Shown here piece by piece: positions 27,517-37,506 of a stretch of DNA of 64,000 nt. The stretch is taken from contig NZ_FNOU01000007.1 of NCBI RefSeq assembly GCF_900107125.1, forward strand, positions 62,001 through 126,000. The letters are read 5' to 3'. Under the pieces are notes generated by a model. That model saw nothing but the letters and a program-made list of their open reading frames with translations, was not told the origin of the DNA and ran no database searches. A program made the translations under genes and the position numbers. Each line of letters begins with the position of its first letter. Position 1 is the first letter of the stretch. The DNA comes from Eubacterium barkeri. Its GTDB lineage: Bacteria; Bacillota; Clostridia; Eubacteriales; Eubacteriaceae.

Positions 27517-28176
27517 CTAACGTTTAAATATTTTCCTTCCGATTCTTACGATGGACGAACCTTCTTCAATCGCAATAGGATAGTCATCGGTCATCCCCAT
27601 GGACAGGCTATCGATGTCATTCTCACCACCATGGTATTCTTTTAACATTGTATCATACATTCTTTTTAATTGCTTGAAAATTTTTCGGATTTCCTCAGTA
27701 TTTTCAGTCATAGGCCCCATGGCCATGAGACCCCGGACCCGAACATTCCTGCAGGCTTCCGCCTCCCGGCAGGCCGCCTCAAATTCCCCGGCTTTAAAGC
27801 CCGACTTAGTGGCTTCCTCCGCCAAATTGAACTGGAGGAGGACATCGGTGACCACCCCCTGCTTGGCGCTTTCACGGTCCACGGTGTGGAGCAGCTTGAG
27901 GGAGTGGATAGAGTGAATAAGATGAACCTTTCCAATGAGGTACTTGACCTTATTGCTTTGAAGATGTCCGATGAAATGCCACCGCACCTCTCCAGTAATC
28001 TGGTCCATCTTATCCAACAAATCCTGAACCCGGTTTTCCCCAAGATCATGAACGCCAGCATCGACCACCGCCTGGGTTTCAGCCACATCATGGTATTTTG
28101 TAACGCCCACCAAGGTAACTCCCTCTGGAATAGTCTGTCGTATTTCTGCTATATTTTTTGCAATCATGGTATCCAT
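27517..28176 (-). CDS. YggS/PROSC-family PLP-binding protein
   Basis: 219 aa. PLP-lysine motif LVGVTKYHD near residue 25, then DLGENRVQDLLDKMD, WHFIGHLQSNKVKYL and the C-terminal SLSMGMTDDYPIAIEEGSS, IVRIG. Maintains pyridoxal phosphate homeostasis; no enzyme activity known. Heads the sepF-yggT pair. Confidence 0.95.
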   Translation of the reverse strand: MDTMIAKNIAEIRQTIPEGVTLVGVTKYHDVAETQAVVDAGVHDLGENRVQDLLDKMDQITGEVRWHFIGHLQSNKVKYLIGKVHLIHSIHSLKLLHTVDRESAKQGVVTDVLLQFNLAEEATKSGFKAGEFEAACREAEACRNVRVRGLMAMGPMTENTEEIRKIFKQLKRMYDTMLKEYHGGENDIDSLSMGMTDDYPIAIEEGSSIVRIGRKIFKR

Positions 28177-28194
28177 GCACTACCCTTCTTCCTT

Positions 28195-29432
28195 TTACGG
28201 ATACACCTTATACGATATTCCCACGGATAAAGCCGCATTGTCATCGACAGGCATAATCGCCTTACCACCATCGTACCGGGCAACAGTGACTTCCACCGGT
28301 TCAGCAAAATAGCCTCGCTCCATGGTGGTTAAATAGGTTTTTCCTTCTTTTTCAGTGATGGCACTTCTTGGCACCGTGTAAGCTTCGTATCCCTGGACAT
28401 TGATGTCCGTGGTGATAATATTATCGTTGGCAAAGACATTAACGTAATCCTTAAGCATCACGATGGCGATTTTGTTCTCCCCGGAAGTGACCTCGTCCAC
28501 CAGATATACCTTGTAGGATTTGCCTTCCTTTTCAAGGGTAATCTCTGGGTACTCCCTCAAAAGGTCTACCCTTTTGACTAAAAGCTTATAGTACGCCGCA
28601 TTCTTCTCGTTCCCGGTGGTTCCGATATTTTGCTGCTTCAACTTAAGCATACTTTTCTCACCCTGGATTTCTGTCTCCTTTGGAACGACAAAGGCACCGT
28701 AAATATGATCCCCATTAATCACCTTTAAGGCAGTGGTGTCCTGCTGATCCACCTTACTGGCAATGCCAAGCATCTCCTCATCCACATAGGGGAGGACGCT
28801 TTCGGAAATAACCATTTCCATAGAGTTCACCGCCGCATAAACATAGCCCGTGGAATCCATGGAAAGGCCACTGAGGGTAATCTGTCTGGACTGACCGTCA
28901 TTTAAAGACTCCAGCTGTTTTTTCTGGGTATCCAGCTCAGCTGCGGACATCCCCATATATCGGGTGGCACTGAGTAAGAAACTTTTTCGATTCCTGGCAT
29001 CCCCACTGAACTGACTATTAATTTTTGCCATTCCAACAAAATTCTTACCAATTTCATCCACAATGACATTCCATGTATCGTAATATTTATCCGCCACAAT
29101 CTGGTCGATGGTGCTAATCTGTTCCTTTAAATAGGATTGATTCACAACCTTGGGCGTAGTGGTCAGGCTGGTGTAGCCATTTACCTTACTTCCCTCTTCC
29201 ACCGTCAGGTCCGACGCCTTAAAATCATCAAGCTGGATATAATCCATATTTTTGAAAAGATAAAGGTCGGTGCGATAGGTATCCCTGTATTCCGTCTTTT
29301 CTACCAGGGCCTGTTTATTTCCCCGGTAGTTGTAGGCGAAGATTGTGACGATAATTAAAAAAAAACGACGCCAACGATCACCTGTCTGCGGCGTTTGACT
29401 CGTCTTTTCATTTCCCGTTTTGTTTGACTCAT
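28195..29432 (-). pseudogene. HlyD-like membrane protein with an apparent homopolymer frameshift
   Basis: The open frame from 29247 (350 aa, MDYIQLDDFK) lacks a proper start. Upstream, ATG 29432 with SD AGGTG opens MSQTKREMKRRVKRRRQVIV, followed by a membrane helix that runs into a stop at a run of nine A (29357-29365 on the plus strand). If the run is read as ten (or seven) bases, the frames join as a single protein of about 410 aa with one N-terminal membrane helix and a HlyD-like extracellular region. This gene type commonly precedes yggS-sepF in Clostridia. A sequencing error, a phase-variable or slippage site, or a real inactivation are all possible. Confidence 0.75.
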
Positions 29433-29486
29433 ATTATTCACCTGAATTATTGTTTTATTCGTAAAATTTAAAAAAGAATAAAAAAA

Positions 29487-29563
29487 TGGTCTGAGTGAGA
29501 GGAATCGAACCTCCGGCCTCGTGAACCCCATTCACGCGCGCTACCAAACTGCGCCACACCCAG
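29487..29563 (-). tRNA. tRNA-Pro (anticodon GGG)
   Basis: 77 nt with encoded CCA. Acceptor CTGGGTG/CACTCAG (one G-T pair), D arm GCGC-AGTTTGGTA-GCGC, anticodon arm CGTGA-ATGGGGT-TCACG (loop anticodon GGG), T arm GGAGG-TTCGATT-CCTCT, discriminator A. Followed on its own strand by T-rich sequence. Confidence 0.97.
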
Positions 29564-29642
29564 ACAACGTAGACTATTATAACTTTTCTTTACAGGCTAC
29601 GCAAGTACTTTTTCAAATTTTTTACAGATTTTCCACTTTTTA

Positions 29643-29680
29643 TTTCAGCCCTGGTGTTGCATTCATCCCCAGGGCTGAAA
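29643..29680. repeat. Strong hairpin after the cytidylate-kinase-like gene
   Basis: TTTCAGCCCTGG (29643-29654) and CCAGGGCTGAAA (29669-29680) form a perfect 12-bp stem with a 14-nt loop, 9 bp downstream of the kinase stop. No U-run follows on the minus strand, so it may be an RNA-stabilising or weak terminator structure. Confidence 0.6.
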
Positions 29681-29688
29681 ATTCACCC

Positions 29689-30288
29689 TTAAATTTGACC
29701 ATAAAGGAGACTTAAAAGATCCACAGCGTTATCCATACTCATTCGTCCGCTATCCAGTGCCAAATGATAGTTTTCAAAAGATCCCCATTTTAAATCGGTA
29801 TAGTAGGAATAGTAAAGCCGGCGCTGCTTATCGATCTTTTTAATGATGCTCTGGGCTTCTTTGCTGCCGACACCGTCCCGTTCACACACAGTCTGAATGC
29901 GTTTATCCATTGGAGCATAGATGTAAACATGCCGTGCCTCCGGGTGACTCCTCAATACAAAATCGGCACACCGCCCTACAATAACACAATCCTCTTTTTG
30001 GGCCAGTCCCCGGATCACCTCGGACTGTGCCTGGAACAGCACATCGTTAATGGGAGCCGTGGTGGAATAGCCCGCACCAATTTTATAATCCACGGATGCA
30101 TAGAGCAGTGGATTCGTCTTTTTCTCATCCACCTCCACCAGGGATTCCACTGGAAGCTCACTTTTTTCCGCAGCCAACCCAATGAGCTGTTTATCGTAAA
30201 AAGCGATACCGAGATGATCAGCCAGATTTTTTGCGATGGCCCGACCATTACTGCCAAATTGTCTGCCGATGGTAATTATTTTCGCCAT
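29689..30288 (-). CDS. Cytidylate kinase-like protein
   Basis: 199 aa. Starts MAKIITIGRQFGSNGRAIAK, the modified P-loop of the cytidylate-kinase-like family (PF13189) found widely in Clostridia; also DCVIVGRCADFVLR and RKLYYSYYTD-like text (RRLYYSYYTDLKWG). Length and motifs differ from true Cmk, so the substrate is not assured. It stands alone between holA and the tRNA. Confidence 0.85.
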   Translation of the reverse strand: MAKIITIGRQFGSNGRAIAKNLADHLGIAFYDKQLIGLAAEKSELPVESLVEVDEKKTNPLLYASVDYKIGAGYSTTAPINDVLFQAQSEVIRGLAQKEDCVIVGRCADFVLRSHPEARHVYIYAPMDKRIQTVCERDGVGSKEAQSIIKKIDKQRRLYYSYYTDLKWGSFENYHLALDSGRMSMDNAVDLLSLLYGQI

Positions 30289-30365
30289 AACCTTTCGCCT
30301 CCTGACATTTTATACAATCATAGTATACCACAAATGCAAACCTTTTTCATGGATTTAAGCAGCTT

Positions 30366-31379
30366 TTATTCTCCCAGCCGAAGAACAAATAGCTCCACCC
30401 CCAGCTCTGGTTCCACCACCCCTGTTTTCATTTGTACATCCAGCTGTGCGGCCGCCGCCATTATTCCCATTAATCGCTCCTGGGGGAAACGTCCTGCCGC
30501 TCCCTGCATCTTCTTAACCACAAAGGGTGGGCGGCCCACCTCCTTGGCGATGGTCGCCTGAGTACTCCGGTTATCCGTTAGAATACGGACCTGGAGCATG
30601 GTTCGCAGCTGGCTTAAGAGCAAACCAAACACCCCAAAGGGCGATTCTCCGCTGAGATAAAAATTTTCCAGCATCATCAAGGCCTCCCCCATATTTCCCC
30701 CCATGGCAAAATCCACCATTCGGAAAATATTTTCATCAACAGATTTTGGCAGGGTTGCCTCTAAATCATTCAGAGTGATCGCCTCAGCATCCCCCACGTA
30801 ATCCATGAGCTTCCCCAGCTCATTATCCACCCGCTCCATATTCTGATCTTCATTTTGCAGATAAAGGGTATCCCCAATAAAGCGTTCAACCACCCTCCGG
30901 GTGGTTCGCTTTCCCCCAAGCTTTAAGCGTCTGGCAATCCACTTTTCCAGCTCCATTTGGGTGAGTTTATGATACTCCACCACTGCAGCATACTTCACAA
31001 GCTGCTTATACACCTTTTTCCGCTTATCGGGCTTGCTGCTGTAAATTAAAAGGACGGTTGATGGCTCTGGCTTCTGAATATAGCTCAGCAATTCCTCCGC
31101 AGCATCGGTGTTTTGGAGAATCCCCGTTTCTTCCCTTAGAATGACCACCCGATGATCACTCATCATGGGCAGTTGTCTGCAAATGGCCACCACTGAGCCC
31201 ACATCGGTCTCCTTTTCCGAAAAAGACATGACATTCAGCTGGACTAAGGATTCTGGAACTGCCTTTTCCACCAGGCGTTTCTCCATCATTGCCGCAATAT
31301 ACTGTTCTGGACCAGTAAACAAATAGACGGGGTGAAAGTTCCCCTGATTGATTTCCTTGGTCAAATCCTGATAGCGCAT
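30366..31379 (-). CDS. holA: DNA polymerase III delta subunit
   Basis: 337 aa. Family features: NFHPVYLFTGPEQYIAAMME at the N-terminus, LLIYSSKPDKRKKVYKQLVK in the middle, and the C-terminal FYLSGESPFGVFGLLLSQLR. Clamp-loader subunit that opens the beta clamp. Directly downstream of comEC, the usual Firmicute order; 6-nt gap. The usual next gene, rpsT, is absent. Confidence 0.93.
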   Translation of the reverse strand: MRYQDLTKEINQGNFHPVYLFTGPEQYIAAMMEKRLVEKAVPESLVQLNVMSFSEKETDVGSVVAICRQLPMMSDHRVVILREETGILQNTDAAEELLSYIQKPEPSTVLLIYSSKPDKRKKVYKQLVKYAAVVEYHKLTQMELEKWIARRLKLGGKRTTRRVVERFIGDTLYLQNEDQNMERVDNELGKLMDYVGDAEAITLNDLEATLPKSVDENIFRMVDFAMGGNMGEALMMLENFYLSGESPFGVFGLLLSQLRTMLQVRILTDNRSTQATIAKEVGRPPFVVKKMQGAAGRFPQERLMGIMAAAAQLDVQMKTGVVEPELGVELFVLRLGE

Positions 31380-31385
31380 CCCTCG

Positions 31386-33704
31386 TTACTCCTTTTCTAG
31401 CATCGTCTTAATTTCCAAATTCTGTCCATTTGTTTCGACCACCACCGCTCCCTGCTCATCCGTTCGATAGCATCTGGCACCAGTGGCTTCAATATTAGTG
31501 AGCACCGTGCCATCCGGGTGTCCAAAGGTATTATAACGCCCCACAGATACCACGGCGGCTGCCGGCGATACCTGTTCTAAAAATCCAGTGTCCGAAGCGG
31601 TGGCACTGCCATGATGTCCAATTTTGATGACATCACTATCCACTGCTCCTAACTGGGCTTCCACCCCGAGGCCCGCATCTCCCATTAAGAGGATAGAGCG
31701 GGCACCATAGGTCAGACGCAGCACCAGGGACGCATCATTTTGTTCCCCCTCCTCCAGGGCTTCAACCTTGCCATCAGGCCACAATACCTGCACCCCAACG
31801 CCATCCCTGGTCCTTAAAATAGCCCCGCGGCTTAGCTGTGAAATGGGAATTTTATCCTGGTTCAATAAAGCTACATCATTATATTTAGTGGATACATAAA
31901 TGTGTTCCACGGGAAGTAGCCCTAAAAGCTCCTCGATGCCCTGGGCATGATCCTCGTGATGATGGGTAATAAAGACACCATCCAGCCGGGTGATGCCATA
32001 GGCATACAGTCCTGGCAGCAGAACCTTTTCAGAAATGGCCTGGCGGGTATGATCCGCCTTATCCCCATAAACAGGGTACCCGCCTCCATCGATGAGGTAG
32101 GCCCCACCCTCCGGGGTTTGTACCAGAGCACTGTCCCCCTGGCCCACGTCCAAAAAAGTGACCCGCAGGGGTCCGGGCAATAGGCTAAGGGCAATAACGC
32201 TCAAAAATAAAGCCGGTAAAGCCGTACACACCCATAAACGCTCCCGCCGATGCCGAAAATTAAAGTAACCAGCCACCGTAAAGGCCGCCATCGCCAGCAG
32301 CACAATATCCAAAAGCCCCATAGGGCCGCCGTTAAACCGCAAATCCATGGTCCCTGAAAAAAAGGTCGTTAGCTTTAAAATCCAATGGGCCAAAAAACCT
32401 GGCACACTGGCAAAAACGGGGGTCAACCCCGGCAGCACCAGCATAAGCACCACCATGGGCAGCCCGATTGTAAACAAAAGGCCCGCCAGGGGAACAAGGA
32501 GTAAATTACTAACCAAAGCCACCAGATTTAATGTGTGGAAATGATATAGCGTCGCCGGCAGGGTTCCAATGGTCGCACAAAGGGTCAGCACCAAGGTATT
32601 CACTATATTGCCCTGGAGACCCGTCCCTTTCATGATGCTGTAGCAAAGGGGTTTTGCAAAAAGCAAAATCCCACAAACCGCCCCAAAGCTCATCTGAAAC
32701 CCCGCAGCAAAAAGCTGGGCGGGGCTTACCACCAGGATCAGGATAGCCGCTAAGCAAAGGCCGCTGAGTCCATCATAATGGGTTTTAATAACCTGCCCTC
32801 CCACTAAGACCAAAAGCATAATAGCCGCCCGGAGGACCGATGGGGAAAACCCCGTGAGGGCAGAATAAAAAGCCAGACAGGGCAGCAGCAGGAAAAGCCG
32901 ACCCCGCTCCTTGAGTCCCAAGAGTGCTGCCACACCGAGAACCAGGGTGTATAAAAAACCCACATGGAGCCCCGAAACCGCCAGGAGATGGCTGATGCCC
33001 GCATTGGAGAACTGGGTCTTTAAATCCGCCGCCATGGATTTGTCCCCAAGGAGCAGCCCCTTCATCACCTCAGCCTGCTCCTCTGGAAAAGCCTGGGTAA
33101 TGACCCCAAGAACCTGTTCCCGAAAGCGCTCCACCGAATAACCCAGGGCGTTATCCTGTCCATTGATGATGGGTGAGGACCCATTCTTCCCATAAAAAAG
33201 CCCCTGAATTCCCTGACCCTTAAGATACAAGCCATAGTCGAAGCCACCAGGATTTCGACTGCCCTCCGGAAGACTGAGCTCCCCATCCAGGGTGATGAGA
33301 TCCCCAGGCTCAGGCAGCTTTGTCATAGGACTGTCATAATGGGCCAGTGTTGCCTGGAGCCGGATCGATCTATGCTGGTCCGATATGGTTTGGGTTTTTA
33401 AACGCAGGGTTGTCTTATCCCTATCATTACCAGAAAGAGCCTCCACCACTGCGGTTACACGCTGATCACCCTGAAGAGCGGCTAAATCTGTTTCTGGCAT
33501 AAAAGCCAGCCCAGCAGAAACCCATCCGACACCATAGCAAACCAGGCTAAACACAACAAAGCCCCTGGGGATCGCCTCCCAAACCAGGGGAAGGGCCCCG
33601 ATCATAGCCGCGATCACAAGCACCATCCAAAGGGGCATCTGCCAAAAGCTCAACAAAATCCCAGCAATGATGGCCACCAGGCCCATCAGTAACGGCCGAT
33701 TCAT
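31386..33704 (-). CDS. comEC: ComEC/Rec2 DNA uptake channel
   Basis: 772 aa. Multi-pass N-terminal region, the competence core (HLLAVSGLHVGFLYTLVLG, FSPSVLRAAIMLLVLVGGQ) and a C-terminal metallo-beta-lactamase domain (DVGQGDSALVQTPEGGAYLI, THHHEDHAQGI, KIGHHGSATASD). Forms the inner-membrane channel for transforming DNA; no other competence genes are in the window. Confidence 0.95.
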   Translation of the reverse strand: MNRPLLMGLVAIIAGILLSFWQMPLWMVLVIAAMIGALPLVWEAIPRGFVVFSLVCYGVGWVSAGLAFMPETDLAALQGDQRVTAVVEALSGNDRDKTTLRLKTQTISDQHRSIRLQATLAHYDSPMTKLPEPGDLITLDGELSLPEGSRNPGGFDYGLYLKGQGIQGLFYGKNGSSPIINGQDNALGYSVERFREQVLGVITQAFPEEQAEVMKGLLLGDKSMAADLKTQFSNAGISHLLAVSGLHVGFLYTLVLGVAALLGLKERGRLFLLLPCLAFYSALTGFSPSVLRAAIMLLVLVGGQVIKTHYDGLSGLCLAAILILVVSPAQLFAAGFQMSFGAVCGILLFAKPLCYSIMKGTGLQGNIVNTLVLTLCATIGTLPATLYHFHTLNLVALVSNLLLVPLAGLLFTIGLPMVVLMLVLPGLTPVFASVPGFLAHWILKLTTFFSGTMDLRFNGGPMGLLDIVLLAMAAFTVAGYFNFRHRRERLWVCTALPALFLSVIALSLLPGPLRVTFLDVGQGDSALVQTPEGGAYLIDGGGYPVYGDKADHTRQAISEKVLLPGLYAYGITRLDGVFITHHHEDHAQGIEELLGLLPVEHIYVSTKYNDVALLNQDKIPISQLSRGAILRTRDGVGVQVLWPDGKVEALEEGEQNDASLVLRLTYGARSILLMGDAGLGVEAQLGAVDSDVIKIGHHGSATASDTGFLEQVSPAAAVVSVGRYNTFGHPDGTVLTNIEATGARCYRTDEQGAVVVETNGQNLEIKTMLEKE

Positions 33705-33725
33705 CGAAACGCCCCCATGGTTATT

Positions 33726-34436
33726 TTACAAATTGAACTTGGCTGAAATTTCTGCTTTAGATGCCCGGCCAATAAAACGGTCATTGGCCTCCCGATAATA
33801 ATCCTGGAGACGCTTTGTGGGGTCGAAATGGGTCATAATGAGATGGCGCACCCCCGCCCCATTGGCCACCTCAATGGCTTCTCCCAGGGAGAGGTGCTTA
33901 TCCGAATGCCCATCCCCCAGGAAGGTACAGTCGCACAGCAGAACATGAACTCCCTGGGCAAAGGCCACAAAGGCATCACATAGACAGGTATCCCCGGTGT
34001 ACATAAATACCCACTTTCCATCCGTTGCTTTTACAGCAAAATCCGGATAGGGATGGCTCATCTCTGAAAAAGTTAAGTGAAGGCCGCCCATGTCCAATGC
34101 CATTCCCTCGGTGATGGGGGTAACCTCAAAACCAGCACAATCCGAAAGCTGGTTAAAGACTTCCTCTGGATTAGGGGGAAGATAGATGGGCAGGCTCAAT
34201 CCCTTCATTTCCAGGGCGTACCGAAGGACGAATAAATCTGAAATATGATCGGAGTGCAGATGGGTGCAAATAATGGCTGTTACTTTTTCTAAATCGCAAT
34301 GGGTCAGCAAATTGGCCAGGGTTCCCGCTCCCATATCCAGGACGATTTTCACATCCCCTTCCTCTAGAAGATAACCAGAACAAGCCCCTCCTGGACGGGG
34401 ATATCCCCCGGAATTTCCCAATACTGTTAATTTCAT
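33726..34436 (-). CDS. MBL-fold metallohydrolase (RNase Z-like group)
   Basis: 236 aa. Metal motif THLHSDHISDL near residue 60, later YTGDTCLCD, LLCDCTFLG and the final His in LIMTHFDP. This resembles the YhfI/RNase Z-like group without the exosite arm, so tRNA processing is not implied. 21 nt upstream of comEC, so possibly co-transcribed. Confidence 0.85.
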   Translation of the reverse strand: MKLTVLGNSGGYPRPGGACSGYLLEEGDVKIVLDMGAGTLANLLTHCDLEKVTAIICTHLHSDHISDLFVLRYALEMKGLSLPIYLPPNPEEVFNQLSDCAGFEVTPITEGMALDMGGLHLTFSEMSHPYPDFAVKATDGKWVFMYTGDTCLCDAFVAFAQGVHVLLCDCTFLGDGHSDKHLSLGEAIEVANGAGVRHLIMTHFDPTKRLQDYYREANDRFIGRASKAEISAKFNL

Positions 34437-34567
34437 AATCTAAACCTCCACTTTAATTGGTAAAACACAACCGTGGTTTCTTTCCTTTTTTCTATTATAG
34501 CGATAATGGCGTGTCTTTCCAATAAAATTCTGTTATAATAGGGCTATCATTTCAGGAGGTCTACCCA

Positions 34568-35524
34568 ATGCTCAAACTCGATCGACACCAATTTGAAGCT
34601 ACAGACGGAAAGTCCGTCTTTTATTACACCACCCCCCGCAACCCGTCCACCCGGGCCATGCTGATTCTGGTCCATGGAATGGCCGAATATGCAGAGCGAT
34701 ATCGTGAATTTGCTGATTTCCTTTACCGGGGGGACATTATCGTCTATGCCATCGATCAGCGGGGGCACGGCGCCACCGGCCTTTCAGGTTCTGCCATGGG
34801 TCATTTTGACGATGCCGACGGCTGGCAGCGGGTCGTGGATGATGTCCAGGAACTAACCGGCCTGGCCAAGGCGGAAAATCCAGATTTACCGGTCCTGATC
34901 TTTGGGCATAGCATGGGTTCTGTGGTGGTCCGCACCTGCCTCATTGAATTTGGCACCCTGTACGACGGAGCCGTTATCTGTGGGACAACCATGGGGACTA
35001 ATGCCGCCGTCCGTGCCTTCGGCAAAGCCATCGCCGATACTGAAATCCACAAATATGGCCCAACCCACCCCTCCACTGCTTTGGCCGAGCTTTCCTTTGG
35101 AGGCTATAATAAAAAATTCGCCCCCAACCGCACCGCCTACGATTGGCTTTCGGTTAATGAGGCCAATGTGGATGCCTATATTGCAGATCCCCTTTGTGGT
35201 TTCTTTTGTACTGCTGCTTTTTACCGAGACCTTTTCAGCGGCTTAGACTTTGCCAATAATGCCAGCAACATGGCGGAGATGCCAGAAAGCCTCCCCATTC
35301 TCTTAATCGCCGGGGCGGAGGACCCCGTGGGTAATATGGGTAAGGAGGTAAAGCTCATTTACCACCGGATGAAGGTGGCCGGCATGACCGATGTCACCCT
35401 TCGGCTGATTCCAGGAAAACGTCACGAAATCCTCAACGAAGACAACCGTGTCCAAACCTTCGGCATCATCCTTGAGTTTCTAAAAAGGGCCCTCCACAGC
35501 GCTAAGCACCAGGAATCCATTTAA
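34568..35524 (+). CDS. Alpha/beta hydrolase, monoacylglycerol lipase-like
   Basis: 318 aa. Oxyanion region LVHGMAEYAERY, nucleophile elbow FGHSMGSVVV (Ser), acid GAEDPVG and catalytic His GKRHEIL. The family (PF12146) hydrolyses mono- or lysophospho-glycerides. AGGAGG lies 8 nt before the ATG; a TATAAT at about 34533 is a likely -10. Stands alone, closed by a terminator. Confidence 0.88.
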   Translation: MLKLDRHQFEATDGKSVFYYTTPRNPSTRAMLILVHGMAEYAERYREFADFLYRGDIIVYAIDQRGHGATGLSGSAMGHFDDADGWQRVVDDVQELTGLAKAENPDLPVLIFGHSMGSVVVRTCLIEFGTLYDGAVICGTTMGTNAAVRAFGKAIADTEIHKYGPTHPSTALAELSFGGYNKKFAPNRTAYDWLSVNEANVDAYIADPLCGFFCTAAFYRDLFSGLDFANNASNMAEMPESLPILLIAGAEDPVGNMGKEVKLIYHRMKVAGMTDVTLRLIPGKRHEILNEDNRVQTFGIILEFLKRALHSAKHQESI

Positions 35525-35552
35525 AAAAAGAGGGAACCTCCCCTCTTTTTTT
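35523..35552. terminator. Bidirectional terminator
   Basis: AAAAAAAGAGGG and CCCTCTTTTTTT form a perfect stem around AACCTC between convergent genes; it gives U-runs on both strands and overlaps the histidine-kinase stop codon. Confidence 0.9.
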
Positions 35553-37506
35553 ACTCCTTCTGATCCGCCACGGGCATCCAAACCAGGGCCTTAAACAAAT
35601 CGCCATCGATGGCAATTTCAAAATGGCCACCCTGGAGCTCCGTTAAATCCCGGGTGATGGCCAGTCCCAGGCCACTGCCCTCGGTGTGACGGGCACCGTC
35701 TCCCCGTTTGAAGCGCTCCATCAGCTCCTCTGCTGGGATGCCCAGGGCCTGGGCACTGATATTCTTAACCTCTAAAATCCCCTCATGATTCTCCCGGCGA
35801 ATGTCAATATACACCCGGGATCCCTTCAAGGCGTATTTAACCACGTTGGTCAGCAGATTCTCAATCACCCGCCAGAACTGACGGCCATCGGCCTGAACCA
35901 GTATTTTTTCCTCGGGCCGGGTCATAATAATCTGAAGCTCAGCAGCCTTGAGCTTTTCCTCAAATTCCCCCAACGCCTGATCCACCAGGGCTTCAGGATT
36001 CACTACATCTAACTGAATATCAATATTCCCTGTAGACGCCTTCGCCGCCTCGAATAAATCATCCGTTAAGTTTTTTAATCGATTGGCCTTTTCATCTAAA
36101 ATACAAATGTATTTTTGACGATCCTCCTCTGGAATATTAGGACTCTTTAAAATATCCACATAGGCAATGATGGAGGTCAGGGGCGTCCGGATATCATGGG
36201 AAACATTGGTAATCAGTTCTGTTTTGAGCCGCTCACTTTTAAGCTCCTTTTCCACCGCCGCATCAATTTCACCCAGGAGATTCTCCCGCAGGGTATTGAT
36301 TTGCCGACCAAAATCCTCCACAGCACCCTGACCTTCTACCTTGATGATAAAAGTTTTATCTCCGTCATTCATCTGCTTTACCCCCTGACGTATGTCAGAA
36401 AGCACCCGCACTTTTTTACTTAAAACATAGATCACGACCAGGCTCAATGGAATACCCAAAAAAGGAGCCCACTCGGTGAAAAGCGTTAAAAGGATCACAC
36501 CAAACACCATGGCAAAATAAAGGCCAACCAGGGAGCTGTCCTTAACCACTTCAAAATAATATTCTTTAATCGCATGGCCAATCTGAAGGACACCTCGCCA
36601 CAATATTCTCAGAATATACAAAATGAGTAAATGGGAAATAACTGAATGGGCCTTGGCCAAACGGACCCAGCTCATGGCAAAAGCATAAAGCACCAGGATC
36701 GAACCCAGGACACAAATCAAGGAAATGTAGACCGGCAAATAAATCGTAGCCAGCGCACCAGAAAACAACATCCCCCATAGGGTGAGGGTAATCATTAAAT
36801 TGACATCCCAATAAGCATCGACTGGATAAAGGGTGATTCCAGGACGATCTTTTCCATGCCCTGCATTAAAACATCCCAGAACAAAACAAATTCCTCCCCC
36901 CAGATAGCACAAAAAAACGATTTGGAACATGATTGACATCGTTCCTCGCGCTTTTTGGTACTGGTCTTCCGCCTCGGAAACCGTCGTTTGGCCCGAATCA
37001 CTCAGACCGAAGGCGATCTTCCCATCAATCCCCGTTCGGTTTCCCAAACCATATTGTGCCCATTGATTGGTGGCATCCACTGCACCCTGATTATCAATAA
37101 AATAAATGGGATATTTTTTAATCTCAGGAATGGTGAGATCCGGCTCACTGGCAATGACCTTTCCCTTGGATTCCACGAACCATTTCAAGCCAATCTCCTT
37201 CTCCATGGCTCCAAGGTAATTCTTAGCATTCGCCACATCCTGAATATCCTCGGGATCTGTCGATGCGGAATTCTGTAAGATTATTCCACATTGCCGATAA
37301 ATATCCTCCATCCGACTTTCCACCACAGCACTGTCCCCATAACGTTCTGTATCCATCAAAATACTAAAATCAAATTTTGAAAGATTGTTATCCGAAGACA
37401 TCATTATACTAAAATATGTTCCGCTGGTTAAAAAGATAATCGCTAAAATAGAGACAATAATTTGCAGGCGACTACTGTACAGGATATTTTTCAATTTTGT
37501 AACCAA
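35551..37506 (-). CDS. Membrane sensor histidine kinase
   Basis: 651 aa. An N-terminal membrane helix, an extracellular region (about 35-195), several further membrane helices (about 196-350), a HAMP-like linker, the HisKA phospho-acceptor NVSHDIRTPLTSIIAYVDIL (His) and a HATPase end GSGLGLAITRDLTELQGG. The start is a TTG at 37506, inside the last codons of the response regulator (35-nt overlap), so translation is coupled. The multi-helix sensor form and divergent efflux genes suggest it senses a membrane-active compound (inference). Confidence 0.92.
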   Translation of the reverse strand: MVTKLKNILYSSRLQIIVSILAIIFLTSGTYFSIMMSSDNNLSKFDFSILMDTERYGDSAVVESRMEDIYRQCGIILQNSASTDPEDIQDVANAKNYLGAMEKEIGLKWFVESKGKVIASEPDLTIPEIKKYPIYFIDNQGAVDATNQWAQYGLGNRTGIDGKIAFGLSDSGQTTVSEAEDQYQKARGTMSIMFQIVFLCYLGGGICFVLGCFNAGHGKDRPGITLYPVDAYWDVNLMITLTLWGMLFSGALATIYLPVYISLICVLGSILVLYAFAMSWVRLAKAHSVISHLLILYILRILWRGVLQIGHAIKEYYFEVVKDSSLVGLYFAMVFGVILLTLFTEWAPFLGIPLSLVVIYVLSKKVRVLSDIRQGVKQMNDGDKTFIIKVEGQGAVEDFGRQINTLRENLLGEIDAAVEKELKSERLKTELITNVSHDIRTPLTSIIAYVDILKSPNIPEEDRQKYICILDEKANRLKNLTDDLFEAAKASTGNIDIQLDVVNPEALVDQALGEFEEKLKAAELQIIMTRPEEKILVQADGRQFWRVIENLLTNVVKYALKGSRVYIDIRRENHEGILEVKNISAQALGIPAEELMERFKRGDGARHTEGSGLGLAITRDLTELQGGHFEIAIDGDLFKALVWMPVADQKE

